Part shown: positions 1 through 12,466 of the stretch, piece by piece
Position numbering within the stretch: the stretch's first letter is position 1
Layout of the letters: the number at the start of each line of letters is the position of its first letter
Origin: Enoplosus armatus
Taxonomy: Eukaryota > Chordata > Actinopteri > Centrarchiformes > Enoplosidae
Assembly: GCF_043641665.1 (NCBI RefSeq)
Contig: NC_092190.1
Coordinates: 10,875,548 to 10,939,547, forward strand
Length of the DNA stretch: 64,000 nucleotides
Direction of reading: 5' to 3'
Notes under the pieces: model-generated
What the model saw: only the letters and a program-made list of their open reading frames with translations
What the model was told of the DNA's origin: nothing
Databases searched by the model: none
Translations under genes and position numbers: made by a program

Positions 1-311
1 CGTTGGTGGGTCATCTTTGTCACTACAGAGTAAAGACAGTTAATCCTTCTTGGTTGATATTTGAGGGCAAACAGGGAAAGTCTGCACACATGTTGTAGAT
101 GTTCTTGGCAATTTCTATTTTACACAGAAACAATTTATTGAATTCTGCCATTGGCATTTTTAACATCATTGTGGTAATGCTGTAATATTGTTTACTATGT
201 AAAAGCTGACTTTTCCATATCATTTTTCTGAGTCACTGAGATATTTTGTCAACATATGATTCTGGTTTTAGAGTTTAACATGCATCTGTGTCACCGCCTT
301 CCCCACCATAC

Positions 312-431
312 CTGAGAGATGTGCAGAAGCGCCGGGTCATGTAGTCCCACAGGTATTCGCTGTTCATGGAGCTCACGAGCATATTCACCGTCTTTATGAT
401 CTCTGATGCATTCTTATTCTCTTTTATCTTA
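312..431 (-). CDS. dop1b: dop1b coding exon 10, last one in the window
   Basis: Encodes [20 protein letters not shown] and then [13 protein letters not shown], matching human LWDYMTRCFE. Donor GTATGG; the gene continues beyond position 1. Bases 1-311 are the next intron. Confidence 0.9.
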
Positions 432-3400
432 CTGTTTAAGAAAACATAAGAAGAGCATCAGCTGTTTCTGTGTTCCATTTGTCAGTTGCAATTTTGTTCA
501 GTTAAATATGTATTCAACAGTGAACCTCCTTGCATCTATCATATATCACTCTCACCTGGCTAACTGATTGCCTGAAAGCCCTGAGCTGGTGATGGTTTCC
601 TCCCCCAGCATCTCTAGACAGTAGCTGTGGAAGGCTCGGACCACCTCCAACAACACACTGCTCAAGACCACCGGACCTGTCATTACCACAGTAAAACATG
701 CTTAGACTATAGCTGAGACATTAACAAAGAGTGGTGGATAAAGTATACTGCTCAGTGCTGCCTACCTATCTCTGGTTTATCCAGCAGACTGATGATGATG
801 CGAAAGGGCCTGAGGTACCCAATCACATTGTCTGGGTCGCTCTTCTGTTTGAGGATGTTAATCAGAGCCTGAAGTAACAGAAAAGAAGAGGTGAGAATAA
901 GAGACACAGGTGACTACACAGGTGACTAACATACATTGGTACACACCTGACCAAGAAGTGACATGTGATTTAGACCTCCTCTCATTTACTGAACATGCGG
1001 AAATGCACTCTGTTTAAAGTTTTCTTGGCCGTGCGCAGTCACTTCCTGGAATCCCACTGTGACAACAAGACAAGTCACTGCTCCCGGCCAAGAAATAGTC
1101 CCGCACATAAACCCCTGTACAAACACAGCTTGTTGTTTTTACACTTTGGATTAAACAAACGGGATACAAGTTTTTATATCTTTTACTTTTACTTTAACAA
1201 CATTGACAAATGAGATTATACAAAAAATATACATATATTTATATATTTTTTAAGGTTTTGGCGTGTCTGTGTGCTAACACATGAGTGAGTTACCTGAACA
1301 AGGAAATCTCTAGAGTAGGTGTTGAAGTAGAAGGATGTATGTTCCTCTGTGGTGGTGGAGAAGGTGGGGTGTGGTGTCACCATTTCTCCTTTTATGTCTG
1401 TCCCTGAAAACACATACACAGAGGCAAATAATACTGAGTTAACTGAGAAACCGAGTAGGTAATTCATTACTGAAGTGTATTTCAATAATCAGCACCTAGG
1501 AGCCAAGCGTAGAGGCGTCTGTTGAGGGACATGTCTCTGCGGAGGAGTGTAAGTGAGGCTGCAGACACCACTGTGATCATGTCTTCGACATTCACAGCAA
1601 TACTGACCTCCGCTGGGTCCTAAACCAACAACACACAGAGTAACAGTTGGCCAAGGAACAACAGGAAAGAATGGCAGCGCAATGAGACGATGTTGCTATG
1701 TTCAATAGAAAATAAGGTAAAGACGTTGTATTGGAGGCAACTCACTTAGATCACTTAGAACCAAAGATGTTGTTCAGAAAACAGGAAGTGAGTGTGTTGG
1801 TATGTGTACCTACCAGGCATGTAGCAAAGGGGAAAAAGTAGAGCAGGATTTCAAGCATGTTCCTCTGCACCAGGACATTTGAATCTTGCAGAGAAAGACA
1901 CACCGACTTCACCTGAAGACAGACAGAAGCAGAGAAGCTCAGAAGTTCAGATAGATGACAAAAGATGGTGATGGAACAGACTGTAAAACTAAACTGAAAC
2001 ATGACTGAAATATGTCCACAACACAAAAACATGCCCATAAACGTAGATCTTCATTATTAAATGTGCTTCACACTACACTACATGTGTGCCGTAAGACAAA
2101 CATAGACACTCACCACCAGTCGGTGGTCGTAGCCCAGCATGTGTGTTTGCTGGTGCAGGGACGCCATGCGGTCAAAATGTGTGACTATAAAGACCGAAGC
2201 GGGCAGTCGCACCATGGGGCTGACCAGCATACTGCCCCACAGGGCACCGTAGAAGACCTGCTGACCCACCAACAGCGACAGCTTGAGCAGCAACACATCA
2301 GTCCTGGACAGAGAGAGAGGACAAAATGGAACATGTGTTCAACAATACATCCACTAATAAATCTATATTTTTGAGTGGCAGGCCGGCCTCGTGGTTAATG
2401 ATGTCATACCAATCAATTCTGATCAAAATCGTCCATTGTTCCAATATTGCATTGTTCCGTTTAGGCAGTACAAAATCCTAAAGGGTCAACTGACTCGCTC
2501 AAAATGACCATGAAAAGTATCTAGAGCAAGTCTTTGTCAGTATATTAGCTGCTCACTCTGTAGAGAGCTGCAAATCCAAACTGTAAACTAAACAGTGAAA
2601 ATTTACAGAAAACTCAAACTGAAATGTTTACATATCTGAGTAAGCAGAGAAAACAAGGCAAAGTGAGATATAACTTTCTCTACTGCCCTGGGTCGGTATA
2701 GGTAAAAATAATGAGAATTTAGTTCCAGGATTAGAAAACTTTTTATTGCATACAGTTATGCATTAACTCCAATTCAGGCCAGGGGCGACACACTAGCTGA
2801 ATCACTCTGCACCTCAAAAAATCTAGTGAGTGTTTACAGCAGCAGGGCGGTGTTACGGGTTAGTAAGATCAATTCATTGTGGGTTTTGGTCTTTTCATGG
2901 GATTTGTTGACAATAAGACAGAATAATGTCAGACTTCTCATTTAAAACAGTATGTGCTATGTACCTGTCATAAACCTCCAGTCCCTCCTCCAGGCCTGGC
3001 AGGAGTCCTGTTATGAAGGCCTGAAGACTGGGCAGCAAAGCCCTCTGCAGCGGGAGATAGTAACGCTCATACAGTGTCAGCAACACAGGCTTCACTGCCA
3101 TGGCTGCATGGCCCAACAGCGGGAACAATCCTGAGCTGAAAACCAGAAAGACAAGATAAATCATAAAAAGCTGCACACATAATCAGGCAAGCTCTCTCCT
3201 TGAAGCAGCAAAAGATGTAGGCCAGTTTCTTCACCTGTAAATGAAGAGATCCTTAGCCAGCCATTTTGTCCCGATGATTTTGAAAATGACCTCGTAGGTC
3301 TCCAGAGCCTTGAGGTGTACGCCGCTCGGCAAAGCCGGGTGTAGGCACTGGGCGAGACGCTTCCCTATGATCAGCCTCTTAGGCAGGAGGGAGTAGCGAA

Positions 3401-3723
3401 GGTTACTCTGCAGGGCCTGAAAGAATGAGACAGAAAAAAGGAAAAAACTTGGTAGGCCATTAAGGAAAACGTTAACATATTAAGTGAGAATTTGGCAGCA
3501 CCATCCAATAAAACAAATAAACCCATACAGACACATCGGAAGAGCAGGATTTTGTACATATTGTCGTAGTACAGTTTCATGTTTAACCGATGAACAATTT
3601 CTTTCCCTCACATCAACACACACAGACACTCCAAAGTAAATATCTGCTCTGCAAGTGGAAATAAAAGTGGCACATTTATTGCCCAAAATAAATAGCCAGA
3701 GGACTTGACCAATAAGGTTGTAT

Positions 3724-3760
<37 letters not shown>

Positions 3761-4132
3761 TGTCTCACTAAGAAACTAGAACTTCCTCATAAGTAAAGAG
3801 AACTGAAACACACAAAGCAGCTGTGAAGTTGAAACCCACAAAGTATCAACACCAAAAAAGATAGACATCATTATATTGACTAACTTAGTTTTATACTATG
3901 AGCATAAGCAGCGCATACTGAGATATCCAGACAAAGATATCAGCAGTTACGGTATTTCTGTGGCATCAAGTCCACTCTGTGCGTCACACCGTACCTTATT
4001 GAGCTTGCCCAGTGAGGAGATGAGATCTGCCCACTCACTCGAAGACTCAAAGTTTCGCAGTGCCTTCTCAATGACCGCCGCATAGCTACGGTAACGGTAG
4101 TCATTCTGCAGTTCCAACTCCTCAGGATCCAT
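312..4132 (-). CDS. dop1b: dop1b (DOPEY2) N-terminal part, multi-exon, partial at left window edge
   Basis: Dopey-family leucine-zipper-like protein. Family knowledge: Dop1 works with Mon2 in endosome-to-Golgi traffic and membrane organisation. Coding exons from the start codon downwards: 4132-3995, 3416-3235, 3135-2965, 2303-2114, 1912-1814, 1619-1496, 1403-1294, 868-766, 676-556, 431-312. All have GT/AG borders and compatible phases, giving 452 codons plus 2 nt. The start [20 protein letters not shown] and blocks such as [19 protein letters not shown] and RLPASVF match human DOP1B closely; DOP1A is less like it as far as I recall. This is the Dopey N-terminal domain, roughly a fifth of a protein of about 2,300 aa. 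The rest lies left of the window. The main ATG has A at -3 and G at +4. No frameshift or internal stop is seen. Confidence 0.93.
556..676 (-). CDS. dop1b: dop1b coding exon 9
   Basis: Encodes [20 protein letters not shown] and a divergent linker. Acceptor ATGACAG, donor GTGAGA, leaves phase 2. Confidence 0.9.
766..868 (-). CDS. dop1b: dop1b coding exon 8
   Basis: Encodes [20 protein letters not shown] and then [15 protein letters not shown], matching the human [15 protein letters not shown] block. Donor GTAGGC, phase 1. Confidence 0.9.
1030..1200. repeat. Internal fragment of a foldback element, same family as 48942-49452
   Basis: Shares CTCCCGGC(C)AA, GCACATAA and GATTAAACAAAC in the same order with the longer copy at about 49190-49290. 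It sits in the dop1b intron between coding exons 7 and 8. The terminal inverted repeats are missing. Confidence 0.6.
1294..1403 (-). CDS. dop1b: dop1b coding exon 7
   Basis: Encodes [20 protein letters not shown] and then [14 protein letters not shown]. Acceptor TTTTCAG, donor GTAACT, ends in phase 0. The middle is less conserved than the ends. Confidence 0.9.
1496..1619 (-). CDS. dop1b: dop1b coding exon 6
   Basis: Encodes [20 protein letters not shown] and [14 protein letters not shown], a strongly conserved DOP1 block. Donor is GTGCTG, weaker than its neighbours; the reading frame supports it. Confidence 0.9.
1814..1912 (-). CDS. dop1b: dop1b coding exon 5
   Basis: 33 codons, phase 0 to 0. 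Encodes [20 protein letters not shown] and the FFPFATCL block. Donor GTAGGT. Confidence 0.92.
2114..2303 (-). CDS. dop1b: dop1b coding exon 4
   Basis: Encodes [20 protein letters not shown] and the [14 protein letters not shown] block. Acceptor TGTCCAG, donor GTGAGT, ends in phase 0. Confidence 0.92.
2965..3135 (-). CDS. dop1b: dop1b coding exon 3
   Basis: Encodes [20 protein letters not shown] and [19 protein letters not shown], near-identical to human DOP1B. Donor GTACAT, leaves phase 2. Confidence 0.92.
3235..3416 (-). CDS. dop1b: dop1b coding exon 2
   Basis: Acceptor TTTCAG, donor GTGAAG. Encodes [20 protein letters not shown] and continues to the conserved block [10 protein letters not shown]; leaves phase 2. 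Confidence 0.92.
3727..3758. repeat. (AG)n microsatellite
   Basis: Sixteen perfect AG units in the dop1b intron between coding exons 1 and 2. Confidence 0.95.
3995..4132 (-). CDS. dop1b: dop1b coding exon 1 (residues 1-46)
   Basis: Starts at the main ATG (4132-4130) and ends AAT AAG before donor GTACGG, phase 0. Encodes the highly conserved start of the Dopey N domain. Confidence 0.92.
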
Positions 4133-4156
4133 GATGCATCAGTCTGATCCCAGCAT
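4122..4156 (-). promoter_or_regulatory. Two linked upstream ORFs in the dop1b leader
   Basis: uORF1 runs 4156-4139 (five codons, MLGSD). Its stop overlaps the next ATG as TGATG, so stop and start share base 4139. uORF2 runs 4139-4122 (MHHGS), crosses the main ATG in another frame and stops eight bases beyond it. The ORFs are visible directly; any translational effect is inferred. Confidence 0.55.
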
Positions 4157-4172
4157 GTTCAGCACAATATTT
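4133..4172 (-). other. dop1b: dop1b 5'UTR part of the start-codon exon
   Basis: A strong acceptor (pyrimidine tract ending TTTTCCAG) lies just above 4172, leaving about 40 nt of leader before the main ATG. The leader has two upstream ATGs (see the uORF entry). A separate noncoding first exon is therefore expected upstream. Confidence 0.65.
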
Positions 4173-4537
4173 CTGGAAAAGAGGCGGGACAAACGAGAGG
4201 TTTTGAGGACTGAGGCAGCATGTTTATCAAACTCACAAGAACAATCAGTTCAGCGATAGCATGCATGTCTGTCTGCAACCTGTTGGATATCCCGCTGCCG
4301 TTTATAGCTAATACAATTAGCCAATTAGCTCTGTTCACTGATATACACATGCTCCGAGGCTCTGGAGACAAATGTCCTCATTCATGACTGGTCAGTTTGT
4401 CTGATTGACCTGTCTCTCAGTCTGAGGAGGGAGGAGTCCGTCTTACACAAACTGTGTGGCCTTGCATGCCCTCCCAGAGAAAAACAAGTTATGGACTAGG
4501 CACAAACACACAGAGGGATACAGTGAAATTTAAAGCA

Positions 4538-5037
4538 GCAATAATAGGTTTTGTTTGGCCTCCTGGGGGCAAAACCGGGTCAACTTTATAGTGTTGTTAT
4601 AGCACGCATCCAGCAGACACAGTGCAACATTAGTCTTCATTTGGAGTTGTGTCCAAAAGTCCAATATTCACTCTCCTTTTAGCTCTGTTTTTGGTCTCCA
4701 CCAACTCCTGAGGGATATATCTGGCTCTCTAGTGGATAAATGCTCCACGACGTTCACTAGCATAAGCTAAGTTTGTTTGTCTGCTGGGCAAACAGCAGCC
4801 TTTTCATTGAAAACAGCTGCCTGCCTGGTTGATTAGTAGTGATCTCATAGGTTGATGAGAGCTGTGAACCAAACAGTAAAGTTGCAGGACATAAAACCCA
4901 AACAAATGACATAACATGCTCTGTAGAGCTGAGGGGAAATAAAGAGTTGGGTGATAATTCTCTGTCACTACGAGCTGCCACTTTCACATTAAATGTAGTC
5001 ATTTGATCCTTTGTTTATCAATATTGATTAGTGTAGC
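4538..5037. repeat. Dispersed repeat, copy 1 (second copy 44636-45030)
   Basis: Shares ordered blocks with the vangl1 intron copy: CCAGCAGACAC(A/G)(A/G)TGCAACAT, GAAAACAGCTGCCTGC, GTAGAGCTGAGGGG and TTATTTGATCC-like ends, same orientation. Family unnamed; no coding capacity seen. Confidence 0.7.
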
Positions 5038-5188
5038 TTTAAAAAGATGCTAAAGAAGAATTGAAATAGGAAAATAATCGTATTTTAGGCTACACAGGCC
5101 AAAACAACACAACAAACTACCCAACTACTAAATATACTGCATGATCTAGAGTCACTTTCTTGCTTTCAAGCACATGGCAAAGGCGGTG

Positions 5189-5212
5189 GTGTGTGTGTGT
5201 GTGTGTGTGTGT
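5189..5212. repeat. (GT)n microsatellite
   Basis: Twelve perfect GT units. Confidence 0.95.
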
Positions 5213-5359
5213 ACATGCAGTGTATGTGAATAAAGCTAAAAAGAGAGATGGGTGGGGGAGATGGAGGGCAGGATTAGAGGAGTACAGACATCTGGACTCC
5301 CTGTGCCTGAGCTGAGAGGGGCTTTACCATCGTAGACAAACACAACAACACGTGCTGAG

Positions 5360-5650
5360 GGCAACTCAGTATTAGTGGTGACGATCAGCTTATTGACAGA
5401 AAGATAATCAATGACAATTCAGTTACTGATTTATCAGTCATTTATGAAGTACAAATACACAACATTTGCTGGTTTAACTTTAGAAAATGCAAAAATGTGC
5501 TGATGTATCTTGGCTAAAATCTTTAACTACTGCTGGTTATTTGTTACTCAATCAAAATAATGACCAACATGGAAACATCACATTAGTCTTGTGGGGGGCA
5601 TTTTGGATTATTTTTCACATTTTACAGACTAAACAAGTAATATATACATA
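5360..5650. repeat. Degraded copy of the GTTGCAGCCCT-type short repeat
   Basis: Contains TTATTGACAGAAAGATAATC, ACATTTGCTGGTTTAACTTT and TTTCACATTTTACAGAC in the order seen in the better copy at 50498-50823. This family is common in percomorph genomes. Confidence 0.55.
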
Positions 5651-7417
5651 TAAAAACAATGAATGAGTTAAGGTTCATCAACAATGAAAATGTGAAAAAG
5701 TGAAAAAAGGCTAACCCAGATCTTGAACCCACTGGAATGAGACAGAAGAAGAAGAAGAAGGGAGTTTATTTCCTGTCAGACAGTCAGTCAGAAAACTGGA
5801 GAGATAACTTGTATAATCAGTGACTGATTACTGTAAGTGTCCATGTGATGAAGACGGACGGAGACTCAAAATAATTTCTCGTGTCATCTCCTGGCTCAGC
5901 CTTTAACACTGTCATCAGGTACACCTCATCAGTGAAATGTAACGTTATGATCACAACGTCATCTTATTCAGTGAATCACTGGAAATTGAATTAGTATCAG
6001 TAACAACTATAAACAACAATATATATTTTTTAAAATCACCCTGTAAAACTCTTAAAATTCTGAACTTATTACACTATACTGAACTATACATGAAAAAGTA
6101 GTGTAGCAAAGCCTGTATTCTAACATTAAATGGATTTTTGATAATTAAAATATATTGACCAATATTTATCCCTTTATCCTTATTTACCAGTACTCTTTTT
6201 TTTGGATTTTGGATTGCAATTTCCTGTTACTTATTGGCCAACATAAACACCAATACCAATATATTTGTTTTTAATATCAGCCAGGCTCTCTACCTTATCG
6301 AAGATGCATTTTCATACTGCCCTCACTTTTTCTATATAGGTAACATGGACCCATTACCACCTGTTACCCATTTTACATGTATCACTTTTTATAGCATGTG
6401 TCTGGAAATGATCAAATAGTTATAGTTCGCCAACTGGTTAGTCATCTCTAACCAAACCAGACTAATGTCATCAAGAAACGTATAATCTATAAAAGCCACA
6501 TGCAGGACTCGTGACTGCAGTATTAGTAGTAAAATCCTGGCTACAGCCCAGTCACCAGTGGATTAAACTATCCAACGTTTTCTTCCCCATTGACAGCCTT
6601 GCTTTTAAAATTAGGAGTGGTTACAGACAGATTATGTACGAACAAATTCTTCCTGCAAAAGGACAACTGTATTATTGTGCAACTTCAAGCAAATGAGGAT
6701 CCTAAGAAAAACGCTTAATCACAGGTGACAGCTAGATAATCAAATTGAGCCGGGCAAGCAGAACTATATGTCCACTCTCACTTCCTCATTGTATGTACCA
6801 GCAAAACAGCAAGTGCGATAAAAACGCGTATTTCTACAGGCTGTTAGGAAGAGACTTGTGTGCTTTGAGGGCGGACACACGCACTATGGCACACTACGAG
6901 CCCCGCGGTGGACTGTGTCACCTGTTTGACACCACCACCACCACAACGGTCTTTAATGTGACGGTGCTTAGCTGTGAGATGGCAGATGAGAAGACATACA
7001 ACATGAACTTTGGCCAAATGACAGTTGGCTGCTGCAGCCTTTGGCCTGTGAATATACTGTAGCATCACTGCTGAGCATATTATGTAACTGCACGACCACA
7101 GACTGGATGATAATATCACTGCCTCCAAGACTAGAAAACAGCAAGTTATTATTTACAGTAGTCAAATATGTTTGTGTACAGCTAGCTCATACACATTTTA
7201 GTCAACACTAAAATTTAATAAGGGAAATTCGATTGTATAGCTAGCTAGCCGTTACAAAGACTAACGTCAACGTAAAATTTAATCGGCAGGGTTTCGTTTT
7301 TAAAGTGTCAGAGGACATAATAAGAGTCTGGTTATAAGAAGACAGCATGTACCGTTAGAGCAAACACCACCGCCGTAAACAAAATTAGCTAGCCATCAGG
7401 TGCATCAATGACTCACC

Positions 7418-7700
7418 AACTGTGAAACAAGCCCAAGATGCGCCGGAGCACCCTCGCTTCAAAGCAGTCCGACTCAAAGAAGCGACACCCCGGTCCTCAT
7501 GGTGCATCGTTCACGGTAACGCCGCTGAAAAGAAAATAAATGGCAAACCTGCTATTTGTCCTGAGGATGAGCGTGTCTCCAAACATCCCCGGAGTGCCAG
7601 ATAGCCATAACGGGGCGGGATCCTCAAACTCAGCTGATTCCGAGCCGAACGGTTCACTTCCTGAAAGAGGAGGGGTGGGGCGGGGAGATTTTATACTGTA
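7418..7700 (-). promoter_or_regulatory. dop1b: Probable dop1b noncoding first exon and promoter
   Basis: Just below 7418 there is a GTGAGT donor on the minus strand, preceded by GC-richer sequence than the surroundings. The region carries an ETS-like CACTTCCTG near 7652. Splicing from here to 4172 would give a 3.2 kb first intron. Upper limit and transcription start are not defined. Confidence 0.45.
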
Positions 7701-10700
7701 AAGGAGATGTTTGTCTTCAAACGGTCGTAGAGAAGTCAACACACGCAAACCTTAAACAAAAATCTCGCCCAGAGCAAAAACGAAACCAGTTTCTCCTCGT
7801 GCAGCTTTAAGATGGAGATGTCGCTATTACTGTGAACTCACTGCCCTGCGGCGTTGGTATAGTCCAGGATGTGCAGTGTTTACAAACCTCTCACCTCACT
7901 GCCAGATATTTGACAGTATTGCAACCGTACTGTCTGTGATAACAATTTCACACACAACCTTAGCCATCATTATATTTATTTATTTGGTACTGTTAGAATA
8001 TTATGTATATATATTTGTTTGTTTTGAAATAGGCAATTATGGGGTTACTTCTATGTAATACAGTATACACTAACTTTAAACACATACAATGAAATTAGAC
8101 ATGATTAAACAGAATAACAAAATATACTTTGCTGCTTATAAGTAATAAGTACTTATTATGGAACAGAATGACTCCTGTCATCGATTATTGATTAGTCTTT
8201 CTGATTATACCTGTGCTCAGGTTGAAGGCTGGAACTGTGGTAGGAATTACATGTGGTCACTGGACTTCACATATTCATAAGAATCATAAATGTGTAATTT
8301 GTCCTACCCCAACGTCCGGGAGATGTCAGTCAAGTGGGACAGTGATAAGGTATCTTGAATACCATACTACTGGAATGACTGATGTCGTAATGGGTTGTAT
8401 GTACACACAAGAACTGGCAAATACAAGTTTCGTCTCTAGGTGGAGCCCCTGTATCATGCTAACATGTTTGAACCTGTCTGAACTACAATTGCCAAAACTC
8501 AGATAACGTGGCCAATGACAGTGCTTAAAGTGCTAAATGTTAAAAGTATCTGCAAGGTCCTGAAAGAGCACACATACACATGCTGACATCGCAATAGTCC
8601 ACTGTTTACTGTAATAAATTTGCATGTAATTGAAAGTGACAGGTACTAGACAAGTACTCAATAGGCTACTTCCAGTCTCTTCCATCAAATATTATATATG
8701 ATTGCAGCCGTTGCAACTTTTACATTTCAGCCTTTTGCACTTTCATCCATGCAGCACCAGAGAACATGAGCCCACTTTTATGGTAGAACATCTTATAATA
8801 GACTCAATGACATAATACAGTATTTACCAATGGAAAGTATGTCTAATAATAGAAGAGCTTTATATAGACAGAGTGAGGAAATCCAGTATTGGAAAGTACC
8901 TGCTCACTGTGCATTAAAGTGGGACAGTGATAAGCCTGTTATTTCTGCATTAATATAATCTAAAGTGTATATTTAGGAATCTATATATACATTAGCAACT
9001 GAAACAGTTATTTTTCACTTTTAAATTTGTTTTTCATTTGCCACACTTATTTAAGATAATGCTTTTCTTTCTCTTTTTCATTAATTCATTGAATGTCCAC
9101 CCACACCCGTTTTCAGTCCTGCTTGTCTGTCTGTTATTTAGGACAATATCATAAAAACTATTTCAGAAATATTAGGAAGGCGGATAACACCACCATGTGG
9201 ACATTCATTCAACACTTTGTTTTGTTACATCCTAAACTCTGAGTACAACTTTCATCCAACCTTCATTAAATTTGGTTTATAAAATATTTAAATTCATTTT
9301 TGGAATTACATCCTGTTTTTCTACAACTGAATACCAAATTCTTGGAGGCATGGCCTATGTTAGCGCTAACTGACTATTATTAAATTATTAAAGACAATGT
9401 GAAACTGCAAAAACAACACAAACAAAGTCTTTGAAGACTCTGTCAACTCAGAGTGATCCTGCAAACACAATGAATTACAAATTCCACTTCTAAAGTAATC
9501 TCTTTGTTGGTTTGGAGAATTCAAGGTTGCACACACAGTCTCTGTGAGACGTGTCATCCAGGTTGACAGATGTTTGTATTTGTGAAGTCAGCTAACTCAA
9601 AGACAGCCTGTCTATGACTGACATGCTTTGTGACACAAATGATGAGCAATAGTCATGTGTGTAAACGGTACACATGAAGACTGCTGTATAACAGTACACT
9701 GGTGTTTCTCATCAGCCACAACCATGTTAGACGAGAGGGAGGAGGAAACAATGGGTTTATTGTTACCTCTGCCAGAGAGGTTGTTTTCCTCCTGTTTGTT
9801 TGTCTATTAGTTATCTAGATATCTCTAAAATGACTGAACAGATATTTGGTGGAAAGACAAGCGTTTGTCCAAGGAAGGAAGAACTGGTCCTATTGTGACC
9901 TGTCATTCATTTGTTTTTGAATTCTATACCATTTACCTTGCTAAATTCTTGTACATGTTGCCTACTTGGCATAAATGATATGATAATGAATAATCTTAAA
10001 GGCATTGTGCAGTTTCAACAAAATTCAGATTACATCTGCACATACAAACTCCAAGTGATCCTGCAAAATACTGTGCCATTTTGCCTGTAGGTGGCTCTAC
10101 AGCAACATGATACATTTACACAGACATAGCTCAGTGCTCACGAATCTGACTCACTTGAAATTTTGATCAATTCATCCTGAACAAAACCCAAGATTTGGAT
10201 ATCCTTTGCAACATAGCATGGCTGTCCATCACTGTGTGTACTTATGAATATAAGGATCCAGATGAAGATTAAAAACTTTTTCAAACATTTTCTTAAATAA
10301 CATTTTTGAGGTTTGGGCAGAAGTACACTCCTATACCTCTGGCCAAAGTTGGCTACATACATTCATTGAAAAACTCATTAAGAATATGGTGCAGCCCAGC
10401 CATTGAGGACAAAATAAACAAAAAAGCAGCGTATTGTATTGTATTGCTTATTGACAACCAGAGAGGGAAACCAGTTAAATCAGCTGATGTAGAATGTGGT
10501 TAGAATAAAAAAATGATTCACAGACGTAACCGTGGCTCTATGAGTTTAGATGACTGCCAGAGACAGAGCTTTTCACTGGATATTAAGTCTCAAATGTCTC
10601 TCACACATGCAGTGCTGGCACTGACAATAAAGTAGGGTGACGTACATCACACAAGGTGCTTTCCTGAACATAAGTTTGTAGTGGCATTTCATAATGAAAT

Positions 10701-12400
10701 GAAATGATTCATAATGAAAAGTATTCACAGACATGTCTCTGGCAATGGCAAGGTTATTACAGATGAGAATCTAGCCCCCACCTCAAAAGAAGGCAATGGT
10801 AAACAAGATCTTAGAGTCATCCTACGTCCGATTTTTCGCTACAGCCATTTCCTCTCTTTCCCCTGGTCCTTGAATGGGAGGAAATGTATGCATAGCATGC
10901 TGGAGTACTGTGGCATGAGAGCAAGAGCGCAGCAATCATAACTTTCATTTCTAGTTAGGGAAAAATATATTTCTGGACAAGTTCTGTCAAATGAAAAATG
11001 TTTTTATGATGATGCATCTTGATAAAAACCTGTTAGACAGGAAAGATTGATTTGCCAGGATGCTACACTCCAAGGCCTGCTATGAGGTGTGACCGAAGTT
11101 GAGAGCGCCTCTGCACTGCTGAGCCGGCAGGCATTTCTCATTACCTCCCTTCTGTTTTTGTGTGCTACTAAATGCAATCGGCTCCCTTCGTGTTTGATGG
11201 AAATCTAACAGAACTGTTTGCTAGTGCAAATTAACTGTATATGAGTTCTTTCTTTTCAGGAAACCATGTTGTAAAGGCACAAGTGAAAAGCTTTTAAATG
11301 TACATACAAAATAGATTAAATTAATGTTATCATGAGTGTAGATGGTTTTGTTAAATGTTTGAGCAGAAACAACCACAGAGAAAACAGACAGCTGAAAATA
11401 ACTGACGACACTGGAGCCAGCTCCTGCTGCACTTGGTCTGGCCTTTTCTGTTTGCTGGCAGCAGAGATGGAGAGCTGTGGCTTCTCAGCCTTCCACCCCA
11501 TAAACCTGAATGAAAGGATAATGAGGGGACAAAGAAGGCTGTAAACATTAACACTAATATACAAACTGTCAGTAACCACAAAAAAACTACACAAATAATA
11601 GACTAAATAAAGTGCTAATTAGTGGTCAATCAAAGTCCACAAGTCCATTCTTTGACCATACAAAACTTTGGAGTGATGGACTGAGATAGCTGTGAGAAAT
11701 CTGACCATTTTGTGGCGACAGAAAAAAACACATTGAAAGGTTTTAAACCTTGGAAAATGTTTTTTTGAGCAGCCCTGTGAACTTGATACAGTTCATTAGG
11801 CTTTCACATCTGACATGATCTCATCAGTCAGACACAGTAATGTAGCAACTGAACATTGTCCAGGATCACAATGTTGGCAGTACTATAATAGTTGAGAGTT
11901 TGTTATTATTTTGAGCAAATAGAACTGGCAAATGTATAACAAAGTTGAGAGGTCATGTTAAATACCAGAGCTTTTCTTATGACTGTGTTGAACTGTGGAC
12001 ATTTTTAAATAAACATAAACATGAGACTTAAAGAATAAGAGCTGTTATGATTATCACAGTATATAATAATGTATAGGAATCTACCATGGCCTATCATACA
12101 GGACATCATATAAATAATAACAATTATTTTGCTTATTCCTTTTTGTTCGCTACCGTCCTTTATATCACGTTTTGCAACAAACATTGTGTCTACGCCTTCC
12201 TGTTCCAAATTCAGATTTGAGTAAAAGTGCAAAATGACACAAAGAAAAATAGAGATAAACAATTCTATTTAAGCTTGCTCAAGGACAATTCATTTTGTTG
12301 TAAAATACTGGTGGATATCATGTCGGAGGCTTTGGTTTGTTGATGACTCTCTGCTCCGATCGCCTGATGACCAGATACAAATTAAATAAATCATTCTTTC
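7701..12400. other. Intergenic region between dop1b and slc5a3
   Basis: AT-rich with no supported gene on either strand. ORFs of 60-97 codons lack codon bias, splice context or recognisable domains. One repeat-like block lies at 9757-9900. Nothing else stands out. Confidence 0.55.
9757..9900. repeat. Interspersed repeat of the CCTCTGCC...TTTGTTTGTC type
   Basis: The order CCTCTGCCAGAGAGGTTG, GTTTGTTTGTCTATTAG, TGACTGAACAGATATTTGG, TGGAAAGACAAG matches a repeat pattern I recall from many fish and invertebrate genomes. Its classification is uncertain. Confidence 0.45.
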
Positions 12401-12455
12401 ATTCAATCTTATGGATAGATATGGATTCAATCAATATTGGATAGATTGATAAGTA

Positions 12456-12466
12456 AGATTTTTCCA
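12456..12466 (-). promoter_or_regulatory. TonE/ORE-like site (NFAT5 consensus)
   Basis: Minus strand reads TGGAAAAATCT, matching TGGAAANNYNY. One of four matches within 1.7 kb upstream of slc5a3. Confidence 0.4.

Larger units (their letters stand above)
4173..7417. other. dop1b first intron
   Basis: No coding exon supported. It contains a copy of a dispersed repeat (4538-5037), a (GT)n tract (5189-5212), a degraded subterminal repeat (5360-5650) and a short GAA run (5745-5760). Short ORFs here lack codon-level or splice support. Confidence 0.6.

Noticed and set aside
9366..9557. Possible exon from a 63-codon minus ORF
   Set aside because: AT-rich, no splice sites of quality, no homology.
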